DNA of 64,000 nucleotides from Paraburkholderia oxyphila NBRC 105797 (GCF_000685075.1 NZ_BAYD01000004.1:1-64000); one strand, 5' to 3'. Counted from the stretch's first letter, positions 1 through 8,032 are shown. The notes: generated from the sequence alone by a model not told the origin. Translations and numbers: made by a program.

Positions 1-1172
1 TCCGAGATGTGTGAATTGGTGTCGTAGAGCTGCGCGCCGTTGACGGCGTCGGTGCTGGCAGCCGAAACGTCGCCGTTGGCCACGTTATGCAGTGCGACCG
101 GATTGGCGCCCGAGCCACCGAGCGTCACCGCATCGTGCGCCGACGAGTCGTAGATCACGGCATCGGCAAGCTTGCCGTTGATGTTGGTGATGTCACCCTG
201 GATGGTGGTGACGTCGCCGGCGAGGTCCGAGATGTGCGAGTTCGTGTCGAAGAGCTGAGCGCCGTTGACCGCGTCGGTGCTGGCAACCGAAATGTCGCCG
301 TTGGCCACGTTATGCAGTGCGACCGGCTTGCTGGCGTTCACGCCGCCGAGCGTCAGCGCATCGTGCGCCGACGTATCGTAGACCACCGCATCGGCGAGCT
401 TGCCGTTGATGTTGGTAATGTCACCCTGGATGTTGGTGACGTCGCCAGCGAGGTTCGAGATGTGCGAATTCGTGTCGTAGAGCTGTGCGCCGTTGACGGC
501 GTCGGCGCTGGCAGGCGACAGCGCGCCATTGGCCACGTTATGCAGCGCGACCGGTGCGCTGGCATTCGTGCCGCCCAGGGTGACCGAGCTCTGTGCCGGC
601 GAGTCGTATTGCACCGCGTTGCCGATGCCAGAAGCGATGGCATAGAGCTGCGAGCCGTTGACGGCTTCCGTGCTGTCCGCCGAAATCTTGCCCGGCGCGA
701 GTTGCACGATCTTCTGGTTGCTCATCGTGACGACGCTGTCGAACGTCGTCGGGCCATAGACCATGACGCTCGCGCCACGGATATTGAGCGTGCCGTTCGT
801 GTAGCCGGCCACCTGCGCCGTCGACGCGCCGAACCCATAGCCGCCCTTCGTATCCGCAGCGTTGTTCAGCGAGAAGGCGAGGCCGTCGCTTGTGCCCTTG
901 CCGTCGGTCGAGCAGTCGAGCGACTCGCTGCCGCCGCTGTAGCCCCACGCATACCCCTTTGCGCCCGAGCAAATCTCGAGACCGCCCTGGCCCAGCGTTC
1001 CCGCTGTCGCGGCAAAGGTAGCACCCGATGTGAGGCTTGTTGCGAGTCCAACAGCCCCGGTGGCGAGGACGGCGAGCCGGCGCGAAGATTTGCGGTGTGC
1101 CGTGGCGGTTTCGGGCGCAGCTACCCAAGTTTGGTCTGTTTCGCTCCAGACTGAGCGATAGGTCTTATTCAT
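1..1172 (-). CDS. Trimeric autotransporter adhesin, N-terminal part (cut by window edge)
   Basis: This is the first ~390 codons of a YadA/Hia-type trimeric autotransporter adhesin; the rest lies beyond base 1. The start is ATG at 1172. The N terminus begins MNKTYRSVWSETDQTWVAAP, the hallmark extended signal peptide (ESPR) of type Vc secretion, followed by a basic stretch, a hydrophobic core and an Ala-rich cleavage region near residue 52. The passenger then shows head/neck-like sequence with repeated VNGxQLY motifs (collagen-binding-like stalk/neck motif). At least three units of 75-76 codons recur, each with ADAVNGAQLYDTNSHIS, GDVTNIQGDITNINGKLADA and a LGG-VALHNVANG segment. The family forms surface trimers anchored by a C-terminal beta barrel, not visible here. 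No strong Shine-Dalgarno is seen. The upstream region is AT-rich and holds a terminator-like hairpin in the leader. Confidence 0.93.
   Translation of the reverse strand, partial: MNKTYRSVWSETDQTWVAAPETATAHRKSSRRLAVLATGAVGLATSLTSGATFAATAGTLGQGGLEICSGAKGYAWGYSGGSESLDCSTDGKGTSDGLAFSLNNAADTKGGYGFGASTAQVAGYTNGTLNIRGASVMVYGPTTFDSVVTMSNQKIVQLAPGKISADSTEAVNGSQLYAIASGIGNAVQYDSPAQSSVTLGGTNASAPVALHNVANGALSPASADAVNGAQLYDTNSHISNLAGDVTNIQGDITNINGKLADAVVYDTSAHDALTLGGVNASKPVALHNVANGDISVASTDAVNGAQLFDTNSHISDLAGDVTTIQGDITNINGKLADAVIYDSSAHDAVTLGGSGANPVALHNVANGDVSAASTDAVNGAQLYDTNSHIS
21..710 (-). repeat. In-frame 225-228 bp tandem repeats inside the adhesin gene
   Basis: The segment encoding the VNGAQL motif recurs at about 21, 246 and 474, giving unit lengths of 225 and 228 bases (75 and 76 codons). 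A related, more diverged motif lies near 650. Units are nearly identical over long stretches, so recombination or replication slippage could change copy number in frame. The array runs off the left edge, so total copy number is unknown. Confidence 0.85.
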
Positions 1173-1586
1173 TCAGGCAACCATATTAGAGTTGATTTTT
1201 AGTCCGCGCATGCGCCTCTGACATCCTCGCGAATGTCTGGATCTCGAAAAAAAAGCCACGTTTTGGCGATGCGTGGCGCAACTCTATGGGTGGAGCATGG
1301 GTGTCAGGAATACGAATATTCTTAATTCGGGTTGGAAACTGTTATCAGCTTCGGATGACGAATTTTTTTGTGCGTAGCCCATACAGATTATTTTTACGGC
1401 TTGACGTCAGCGATAAATCAATATTCTTATTGATTGGATAGAAAAACTAATAAAATTGAGAGTATTGTGGATTTTTGTAAATTAATATGAAAATATGTCA
1501 ACAATGGATTGGATTTAATTCCGCCTGTTAAGATAGCCGCGCCACCAAAACGGGGTGGTTTTCACCTACACACTGGAGAACCAGAA
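1173..1586. other. AT-rich intergenic island between adhesin and peptide gene
   Basis: This 414-base gap separates the leftward adhesin gene from the rightward peptide gene. It is far more AT-rich than the rest of the window, especially 1300-1510. A perfect TGACGTCA palindrome lies at 1402-1409. Possible rightward promoter elements are TTGATT at 1430-1435 and TAAAAT at 1451-1456, but their 15-base spacing is short, so this is weak. No gene is supported here. A 14-codon frame at 1487-1531 has no ribosome binding site. Confidence 0.6.
1247..1277 (-). terminator. Terminator-like hairpin in the adhesin leader
   Basis: Read on the minus strand, GCCACG (1277-1272) pairs with CGTGGC (1260-1255) across an 11-base loop and is followed by eight U residues (1254-1247). 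This is the form of an intrinsic terminator. It lies about 75 bases upstream of the adhesin start in the same direction, so it could act as an attenuator or end a short upstream transcript. The 6-bp stem is short. Confidence 0.5.
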
Positions 1587-1691
1587 ATGGAAAAAATCGA
1601 TCGCGGCCAACTCGCCAACGCCAAACTCGCAGGCGGTTGCTGCAAGTGCAAGAATCAGCCGCAGCCGGATCCGACGCCGGTTCCGCGCTAA
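1587..1691 (+). CDS. Gly-Gly leader precursor peptide, Cys/Pro-rich (candidate secreted RiPP/bacteriocin)
   Basis: A 34-residue peptide starting at ATG 1587, with GGAG at 1575-1578 eight bases upstream. Residues 1-17, MEKIDRGQLANAKLAGG, form a charged leader ending in a double glycine with Leu at -4, as in substrates of C39 peptidases. The predicted product is CCKCKNQPQPDPTPVPR: three cysteines in CCxC and an alternating Pro tail. Agreement with the classical Gly-Gly leader consensus is partial: positions -7 and -12 are not hydrophobic. Support comes from context, since a C39-peptidase ABC exporter, HlyD adaptor and TolC channel follow on the same strand, and a strong terminator comes directly after the stop. 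An in-frame upstream start at 1509 lacks a ribosome binding site. Activity (antimicrobial, signal or metal-binding) cannot be read from sequence. Confidence 0.75.
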   Translation: MEKIDRGQLANAKLAGGCCKCKNQPQPDPTPVPR

Positions 1692-1706
1692 TCGTCTGAG
1701 CTGAAC

Positions 1707-1735
1707 GAAAGGGGGGACGCCCCCTTTCTTCTTTT
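1707..1735 (+). terminator. Intrinsic terminator after the precursor peptide
   Basis: GAAAGGGGG (1707-1715) pairs perfectly with CCCCCTTTC (1720-1728) over a GACG loop, followed by TTCTTTT. It sits 16 bases after the peptide stop and 32 bases before the next gene. Partial termination would make peptide mRNA more abundant than the export mRNA, a common layout in bacteriocin and RiPP loci. Confidence 0.85.
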
Positions 1736-1766
1736 CGGGCTTGGGTTCGTTCCGCTTCGTTGGGCC

Positions 1767-2729
1767 ATGGACATGACCGCCGGCGCACTTTCGCAATCAC
1801 TCAAACGTCTTTACGCACGACTCGCGAGTCGGCGGCTGGCGCTGCGCCGAAGGTTGCTCGCATGCCTGCCTTTCGTGGCGGTCGAGCGAATCGCACTCGC
1901 CAGCTGGATGATCCGGGCGGCCTATGACGGCCGGCTTCGTGCGACTGGCGTGTCGCGCTACGAGACCGGGCGCATCGACATCGGCCTCGCGCGCGCGCAG
2001 GCGTTGCGCACGATGAGCGCGAACGTGCGCGAAGCGTGGCTCGATGAACGTATTTACGCCGGGCGCGCGCTGCGCCGGGACGCGTGGCCCGATCTGCGAG
2101 CTGCCGCGCATCAACTGGCCTCGCGGATCAAGCAGATCAAGGCCAGCGAACCCGGTCGAGTCGTGGTGCTCTCGCCATTTCACTACGTATCGCAATACGC
2201 GAACATCTATGTAGTCGACGAAGTGCGCCGCGTGTTGGGTCTCGAGTCGATGGCGGTTGTGTCCGGTGTGCCGCGCGACATTTACGGCAACGACGCTGCG
2301 ATGATTCCTTCGCTTCGCGTCCTCTATACCTACGATGAAAAAGGTCGCGAGAGCCGCAACAGTTTGGGCTTGAGGGTCTTACGCGCACTGCGTCGCGACG
2401 GCGTAGCGGTGGTGTTTTCCGACGTTCCGCCGTATACGCTGGCCAAATATCCGATGGAGACGGTAGGCGTGACGATCGGCGGCAGGTCGGCGCGCGTGCA
2501 CAACGGCGTCTTCCGGATCGGCACGCCCGTGGATGCGCTCCTGCTGCCGTTTTATCTGAGCTTTGAGACAGGGCGCTTCGGGGTTAGGATGTTCGAGCCC
2601 ATCGCGCTTGCCGATGCCGCCGCGCCGCAACGTCTCGCCGACAATATCGAGATTGCGCGCCGGGAAAATTATCCGCATTGGCTCTACGCCGGGCATCCAT
2701 CGGTCTATCACTTCGCCACTAGTCGTTAG
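1767..2729 (+). CDS. LpxL-like (LABLAT-type) acyltransferase-like protein of the peptide export locus
   Basis: A 320-residue protein, probably cytoplasmic or peripheral to the membrane, with a basic N terminus and a short hydrophobic stretch near residues 30-50. From about residue 130 it resembles the lysophospholipid/lipid A (LpxL-type) acyltransferase fold. Strand VVVLSPFH ends in His139. A basic central region follows, then DGVAVVFSDVPPYT (211-224), VGVTIGGRSARVHNGVFRIGTPVDALLLPFY (233-263, the usual substrate loop followed by the G-x-P-V strand) and FGVRMFEPI. The canonical HX4(D/E) dyad is not intact: Tyr144 sits where the acidic residue is expected. Lying between the precursor and its exporter, it could acylate the peptide or a lipid, or protect the host. 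These roles are inference. No clear Shine-Dalgarno; ATG 1773 is an alternative start. Confidence 0.55.
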   Translation: MDMTAGALSQSLKRLYARLASRRLALRRRLLACLPFVAVERIALASWMIRAAYDGRLRATGVSRYETGRIDIGLARAQALRTMSANVREAWLDERIYAGRALRRDAWPDLRAAAHQLASRIKQIKASEPGRVVVLSPFHYVSQYANIYVVDEVRRVLGLESMAVVSGVPRDIYGNDAAMIPSLRVLYTYDEKGRESRNSLGLRVLRALRRDGVAVVFSDVPPYTLAKYPMETVGVTIGGRSARVHNGVFRIGTPVDALLLPFYLSFETGRFGVRMFEPIALADAAAPQRLADNIEIARRENYPHWLYAGHPSVYHFATSR

Positions 2730-2838
2730 GAATCTTTAACAAATTTTAACAAATAGCCGCACGAGCAGACCAATCGGCGCGTAGCGCCGGAGAATACACG
2801 ATCGGCCGGCATGACCGGCCGCGGGGACTTATAACAAC

Positions 2839-4059
2839 GTGGAACCGATTTATCTTCCCGAGTTTCGGGATATCCGCTGGCGCTGGATTGCCTATGCGGC
2901 ATCGACAATCGTCGTGTTGGGCGTTGCATTCGCCTTTACGCATGAAGTCGAACTCAAGCAGGATGTGCGCTGCGAGATCGTGTCGCCTGCGGAAATCAAG
3001 ATACAAGGCGCGAGCGGGCTGATTTCGTCGATCTACGTTCGGCCACCCGAGCAGGTGAGCGCCGGTCAGCCGCTTTTTCGCGTCGAGCGCGATTTGTCGC
3101 TCGCGGGCGATGGTGTGCGCCGATCCGTATTCGATGTCCAGGTGCGCGACGAAGAGCGACGCGCCGCCGACGCGCGCTATACGCAGCGGCATATCGATCT
3201 CACGAGCCAGCTCGCCACGGCACGCACGAACGAAGCGAGCCGTCGCGCGGAGCTTGCCGAGCTGGACGTGCAGGGCGCGCAGAACAGCCTGCTCGTGAGC
3301 GAGGCGCAAAAGAAGCTCGCGCGGCTCGAATCCGTTTCGGACTATGTCGCTGCCGACCGTGTCGAGCAGGCGCGCGCGGATCTGCATCAGAGCCGTATCG
3401 CGCGCGCGGAGGCGTCCTCGCGTCGGCAGCAGACTATGGCGGCACTCGCCGACCTGCAGAACAGCCAGACCTCGCTCACCGCGCAGCTCAACGAACTCGA
3501 AGCGAGCCATGCGCGCGATCTTCAGGAAGCGGATGCCCGTTTCGAGCAGAACCGCCGCGACGCGACGATTTCCGCGCCGAAAGCCGGCACGGTGACGTTC
3601 TCGCGTCTCGTGCAGGGGAGCACGCTCCAGCCCGGCGATGTCGCCATGGTAATCGTCACGGACCCGACGCAGCCCCTGCGCGCCGAATTGCGCATTCCGT
3701 CGCGCCGTCGCGGTTTCGTGCACGAGGGGCAGACGGTGCGCCTGAAGTTCGACGCGTTTCCCTACGCGCGCTTCGGCTCGTACGAAGCGCGTATCGACTC
3801 GATTTCGCGCACGACGGTCGCTGCAGCGTCGGCGCCCACCGGGCCGGAAGCCGCTGCGGCCGCCGGCAACGGCGGCATGCCGCCAGACCAGGGCGACGAG
3901 TACGTCGCGTGGGTCACGCTGCCCGGCCACACGTTCCACTACGGCTCGCAGCGCTTTGACATTCTGCCAGGCATGCAGGCGACCGCGAGTGTCGTCGTCG
4001 AGCGGCGCACCATCGCCGAATGGGTGCTCGAGCCGCTGTTCAAGATCGTACGAGGCTGA
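2839..4059 (+). CDS. HlyD-family periplasmic adaptor of a type I secretion system
   Basis: A 406-residue membrane-fusion protein starting at GTG 2839. One transmembrane helix spans about residues 17-33 after a short cytoplasmic tail. A biotinyl/lipoyl-like half follows (IVSPAEIKIQGASGLISSIYVRPPEQVSAGQPLFRVE), then a long alpha-helical hairpin rich in Ala, Arg and Glu (about 90-235). The second lipoyl half is ISAPKAGTVTFSRLVQGSTLQPGDVAMVIV, followed by a beta-barrel region. It should bridge the inner-membrane ABC exporter and the outer-membrane channel. It stops one base before the ABC gene, so the two are almost certainly co-translated. An inverted repeat (CGGCCGG/CCGGCCG) lies about 20 bases upstream of the start. 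The closest functional model is CvaA of microcin V export. Confidence 0.9.
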   Translation: MEPIYLPEFRDIRWRWIAYAASTIVVLGVAFAFTHEVELKQDVRCEIVSPAEIKIQGASGLISSIYVRPPEQVSAGQPLFRVERDLSLAGDGVRRSVFDVQVRDEERRAADARYTQRHIDLTSQLATARTNEASRRAELAELDVQGAQNSLLVSEAQKKLARLESVSDYVAADRVEQARADLHQSRIARAEASSRRQQTMAALADLQNSQTSLTAQLNELEASHARDLQEADARFEQNRRDATISAPKAGTVTFSRLVQGSTLQPGDVAMVIVTDPTQPLRAELRIPSRRRGFVHEGQTVRLKFDAFPYARFGSYEARIDSISRTTVAAASAPTGPEAAAAAGNGGMPPDQGDEYVAWVTLPGHTFHYGSQRFDILPGMQATASVVVERRTIAEWVLEPLFKIVRG

Positions 4060-4060
4060 A

Positions 4061-6175
4061 ATGCAGGTGATCTACCAGAACGAAGTCGCCGAGTGCGGCT
4101 ACGCGTGTCTTGCCATGGTGCTCACGCATTTCGGGCGCGCCACGGAGGTGCGCGAGCTATCGGCGTACCGGCCGATCTCCGCGAACGGTCTTTCGCTGAT
4201 GGACCTGTACGATACGGCAACCGATTTCGGCCTCGAAGTCCAGGCGTTCCGCTTCGATGGGTCGCAGGTCGGCGAAATCAAGCGCGGCTCGATCATCCAT
4301 TTCGGCGGTGCGCATTTCGTGGTGTTCGAGCGCGCGACACGTAACTACGTCACCTTGCTCGATCCAGCGGTCGGACGCCGGCGCATCGCGATGGACACCT
4401 TCCTCGCTTGCGTTTCCGGCTACCTGATCGAATGCGCGCCAACCCCGGCGCTCACGCGCATCAAGCGGCGCTCGCGAGTGCCCGCAGCGCTCGCGCGCCT
4501 GCGCGCGCTCAATCCGCAACTGCGGGGCCAGTTCGGGAAGATTCTGTTCGTTGCGCTCGGGGCGCAGTTTGCGATCCTCGCGCAGCCGTATTTCGGCTCG
4601 TTCGCGCTCGATCATGTCGTGGCCGCGGACAACCTCGAGTTGCTCAACGTGCTCGCGCTCACCTTCGGGACGATCTTCCTGGTCGGCGCGCTCAGCCAGT
4701 ACGTGCAGGGCGTGCTCGTCGAGTTGCTGTACGCGCGCATCAGCGTGAATTCCACCGAGGGGCTCTTTGCGCACCTGCTGCGCGTGCCGATCGCGTACTT
4801 CGAGAAGCGCAACGTCGGTGACATCTTCACGCGCTTCAAGTCCCAGGAAGAGATCAACGTCTTCGGCTCACGTCAGGCCGTGTCGTTCTGCATCGATGTG
4901 ACGGTCGGTCTGCTCGCGATGCTGTTGATGTTTGTTCAGAATGCCAAACTATCTGTCGTCGTGCTGGTGATCTTTGCGGTCTACATCATCGTTTCAGGGG
5001 CGATCTTCGCGTCGATGCGCGATGCGCACGCACGCGTTCTGCAGGAAGGGGCCCGTTGCGACGACGCGCTCTTCGAGACCGTGCGCGGCGCGTCGCTCAT
5101 CAAGCTCTCGCAAGGCGAGACGCGCCGCGTGGCGCGTTATATGGAGCTCTTTCGCACCTATGCCTCGGCGCTGTTCCAGAGCAGCCGGCTTTCGGCCACG
5201 CGTGACGCGGTCCTCAAGCTGCTCATGCACGTGGAGACGCTCGCCGTCACCTGGTTCGCCGCAAAGCTGATGCTGGGCGGCGTGCTCTCCGTCGGCGCCT
5301 TCTACTCGTTCATGATCTACAAGGCGCTCTTTTCCGAGCGGATCGCCGCCACCATCAATACGGGCTTTGCGTACTACATGCTGAGCGTGCCCGTCGCACG
5401 GGTCGACGATATCGTCGCCTGCGAGCCGGAGCGCTATACGGCGCTCGCCGATATGCACAAGACCGTCGAGGTGCGTGAATTCGAGCGCATCGGCGTGCGC
5501 AACGTGACCTTCGCCTACGGCGTTTCCGACCAGCCCGTGCTCGCGGGGGCGAGCATCGATATCGCGCGCGGCGACAAAATCGTCATCACGGGGCCGTCGG
5601 GCGCGGGCAAGTCCACGCTCTTCAAATTGCTGGCCGCTTCGGAAGTGCCGCAGCAAGGCGAGATCACGCTCAACGGGATTGCATGGCCCAATCTGAGCGT
5701 CGACGAGATCCGCCGTCACGCCGTCCACATGCGGCAGGGCGACATCATCCTGCGCGGCTCGATCGCCGACAACATTTCGCTGTTCGAAGGCAATCCCGAC
5801 GAAGCACGCATTCTCGCGCTGCTCGACGAGGTCGGCCTGCTCGAGGACGTGATGCGCTTGCCAATGCGCACACGCACGATCATCAGCGATTCGCTGGCGA
5901 ATGTCTCCGCAGGGCAGCGGCAGCGCTTGCTGCTGGCCCGCGCGCTGTATCAGCGGCGCGAGCTGTTGCTGCTCGACGAGCCGACCTCGAATCTCGACCC
6001 CGTTGCCGTGCGGCGCATTTCGGCGTTGCTCCAGCGACTCGATCGTACGGTCGTGGTCATCACGCATGACGTTGCCATGGCCGAGGGCTTCGAGAAGCAC
6101 TACCGGCTCGTCGACGGTGCGTTCGTGCGCGTCGAGCGCGAGCACGCCGGCGCCGCGATGGAGGGCATCGCATGA
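4061..6175 (+). CDS. Peptidase-containing ABC exporter (C39 peptidase, membrane and ATPase domains)
   Basis: A 704-residue exporter of the PCAT/CvaB type. Start ATG 4061 gives the complete peptidase N terminus and follows the adaptor stop directly. The C39 domain (1-~125) keeps every catalytic position: oxyanion Gln6, nucleophile Cys12 in ECGYACLAMVL, His85 in GAHFVVFE and Asp101 in LLDPAVG. It should therefore cleave substrates after Gly-Gly. A six-helix membrane domain follows (about 165-430), then an ATPase domain with Walker A GPSGAGKST, a signature region VSAGQRQRL and Walker B LLLLDEPTSNLD. It would trim the leader of the upstream peptide and export the product. The gene overlaps the TolC-type gene by four bases (ATGA). 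Confidence 0.95.
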   Translation: MQVIYQNEVAECGYACLAMVLTHFGRATEVRELSAYRPISANGLSLMDLYDTATDFGLEVQAFRFDGSQVGEIKRGSIIHFGGAHFVVFERATRNYVTLLDPAVGRRRIAMDTFLACVSGYLIECAPTPALTRIKRRSRVPAALARLRALNPQLRGQFGKILFVALGAQFAILAQPYFGSFALDHVVAADNLELLNVLALTFGTIFLVGALSQYVQGVLVELLYARISVNSTEGLFAHLLRVPIAYFEKRNVGDIFTRFKSQEEINVFGSRQAVSFCIDVTVGLLAMLLMFVQNAKLSVVVLVIFAVYIIVSGAIFASMRDAHARVLQEGARCDDALFETVRGASLIKLSQGETRRVARYMELFRTYASALFQSSRLSATRDAVLKLLMHVETLAVTWFAAKLMLGGVLSVGAFYSFMIYKALFSERIAATINTGFAYYMLSVPVARVDDIVACEPERYTALADMHKTVEVREFERIGVRNVTFAYGVSDQPVLAGASIDIARGDKIVITGPSGAGKSTLFKLLAASEVPQQGEITLNGIAWPNLSVDEIRRHAVHMRQGDIILRGSIADNISLFEGNPDEARILALLDEVGLLEDVMRLPMRTRTIISDSLANVSAGQRQRLLLARALYQRRELLLLDEPTSNLDPVAVRRISALLQRLDRTVVVITHDVAMAEGFEKHYRLVDGAFVRVEREHAGAAMEGIA

Positions 6176-7998
6176 ACGGCGCTCGTCCCCGGCGCGCCGT
6201 GCGCGCGATCGCACTTGCCTGCCTGCTGCTCGTGAGCGGGGCGCGCGCCGCGGACCTGCTTTCCGTGGTCGACGATGCGCTCGATCACGACCCGGCGCTC
6301 GCCGCCTCGCGCGCGGCTTCACGCGCCGCCGCGCAGGCCATCCCCAAAGCGCGTGCGGGACTCCTGCCTCATGTCACCGGCGGATGGGGCCGCGCCTATA
6401 ACGGCATCGTGACCGAGGATTTCCCGACCCAGCACTACTGGCAGAGCGGCTGGACGATCGGGCTGACGCAGCCGCTCTTCAACTGGGCGAGCTGGACCGC
6501 GTACCGGCAGGCCGACTACGAGGTGGCGCGCGGCCGCCTGGAGGTGGCCAGCGCCACCCAGGACACCATCCTCGCGGCGGCGCAGGCGTATTTCGACGCG
6601 CTCGCCGCCGGCGACGAAGTGGCGCGGGCCACCGACTATTTGCGCGCGCTCGATGCGCATCTCGCGCTGGTCATGCGCGCGAAGGCGGCCGGAGAGGCGA
6701 CGCTGATCGACGTGCAGGACGGCGAGGCGAGCCGTGCGCAGGCGCAACTGCAGTTGCTCGATGCGCAGAGCCAGGCGCGTCTTGCGCGCGCGGCGCTCGA
6801 ACGCATCGCCGGCAAGAGCGTGGAGACGCTTGCGCCGCTGCCGCCCGGCGGCGCACCGAAGTTGCAGCCCCCCGACGTCGAACCGTGGGTCACCCAGGCG
6901 CAGTCGCGCGGCTATACGGTGCAGATCGGCGAGGTGGCGCTGCAGATCGCGAAATTCGAGACCGAAAAGGCGCGCGCGGGACGTTATCCGACGGTCGACT
7001 TGCAGGTTACCCACACGCCGGCCGGTGCGGCGGGCGGCTATTCGAGACCCACGACGACGACGACCGGCATGGTCTCCGTCACGATTCCCATTTTCTCGGG
7101 CGGGGAGATCACGGCGAAAGTGGCCGAGGCGACGGCGCTGGAAGACAAGGCGCGCGATGAGCTCGACGCGGCGGTGCGCGACTCGGGCGCCGGCGCGCGC
7201 GACGCGTGGCTGCGCGTGAGCTCGGGCGAGGCGCGCGTGAATGCGCTGGAGCAGGTCGTGGGGCGCGCGCAGACGGCGCTCGACGCGACCCGCATTGGCT
7301 TCGGCGTGGGGAGCCGTACGAGCCTCGATGTGCTGCGCGCGACCGATACGCTCTATGCGAGCCGGCGCGACCTGATACGCGCGCGCTACGACGCCGTGCT
7401 CGCTTTGCTCAAGCTGCTCTCGCAAACCGCTACGCTCGATCTCGACGAAGTCGGGCGCATCAATGCGCAGCTCTTTACGGAGGGCGGGGGACAAGAACGC
7501 GAGCAGGTGAGCAGGGCGGCAATGCCGGCGCTGCCAGCACAGCCGCTGCCAGCCGCAGGCGGCCAGGCTGATGCAGGCAAGGCGTCGGCGCGCCGCGACG
7601 TGAATGCCGTAGAGAAAATCGTCAGTGGTCCGCGCGCAGCCGTAACAGCGACGCCGCGCACTGACGGGCCGTTGGTGCGGGAAACCGGTCCTGTTTTGCC
7701 TGTTGTCGCGCGAGCGTCGGCGCAAAGCGAGGCTTCCGCGGAGCCGAAACGCGAGGTGACACTGCCGCCGCGTGGCGCCGTCATGGCCGCGCCAGCACCA
7801 GTACCGGCATCAGCACCGGCATCAGCACCGGCATCAGCGACTGCGCCAGTGCCACCAACATCGACTGCACCAGCACCAGCACCAGCGACATCAACAACGG
7901 CCACGCCAGCACCGCGTGCACCACGGGCGCTATCTGCATCGGACATGGCACCGGCGGCGCCAGCCCTGCGTAACGGCTACGTACCACTCGCTCCCTAA
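6172..7998 (+). CDS. TolC-family outer membrane channel with Ala/Pro-rich C-terminal tail
   Basis: A 608-residue outer-membrane efflux protein. The signal peptide runs to about residue 26 (LACLLLVSGARAADL). Two TolC repeats follow, with long helices and strands such as WTIGLTQPLFNWASW and GMVSVTIPIFSGGEI; the core ends near residue 445. Beyond this is an unusual ~160-residue tail rich in Ala, Pro, Ser and Thr (PASAPASAPASATAP and similar), encoded partly by exact 12-bp repeats. Such a tail is not needed for the channel and may span or contact the periplasm or peptidoglycan. Its start codon overlaps the exporter stop, so adaptor, exporter and channel form one translational unit completing the type I secretion machine. 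Confidence 0.92.
   Translation: MNGARPRRAVRAIALACLLLVSGARAADLLSVVDDALDHDPALAASRAASRAAAQAIPKARAGLLPHVTGGWGRAYNGIVTEDFPTQHYWQSGWTIGLTQPLFNWASWTAYRQADYEVARGRLEVASATQDTILAAAQAYFDALAAGDEVARATDYLRALDAHLALVMRAKAAGEATLIDVQDGEASRAQAQLQLLDAQSQARLARAALERIAGKSVETLAPLPPGGAPKLQPPDVEPWVTQAQSRGYTVQIGEVALQIAKFETEKARAGRYPTVDLQVTHTPAGAAGGYSRPTTTTTGMVSVTIPIFSGGEITAKVAEATALEDKARDELDAAVRDSGAGARDAWLRVSSGEARVNALEQVVGRAQTALDATRIGFGVGSRTSLDVLRATDTLYASRRDLIRARYDAVLALLKLLSQTATLDLDEVGRINAQLFTEGGGQEREQVSRAAMPALPAQPLPAAGGQADAGKASARRDVNAVEKIVSGPRAAVTATPRTDGPLVRETGPVLPVVARASAQSEASAEPKREVTLPPRGAVMAAPAPVPASAPASAPASATAPVPPTSTAPAPAPATSTTATPAPRAPRALSASDMAPAAPALRNGYVPLAP
7803..7838 (+). repeat. Three perfect 12-bp tandem repeats (accggcatcagc)
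   Basis: Three exact copies at 7803-7814, 7815-7826 and 7827-7838 encode Ala-Pro-Ala-Ser repeats in the tail of the TolC-type channel. Related imperfect ccagcacca units continue to about 7900. Copy-number change by slippage would keep the reading frame. Confidence 0.9.
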
Positions 7999-8032
7999 GC
8001 GTCGCACCCGTTTATTGCCTGGCCGCCCAAAG

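Noticed and set aside
21..710. Adhesin repeats considered as a CRISPR-like array
   Set aside because: Repeats are 225-228 bp, in frame and protein-coding, without spacers.
1487..1531. 14-codon frame encoding MKICQQWIGFNSAC upstream of the peptide gene
   Set aside because: Contains Cys and lies in the right place, but lacks a ribosome site and any leader motif.
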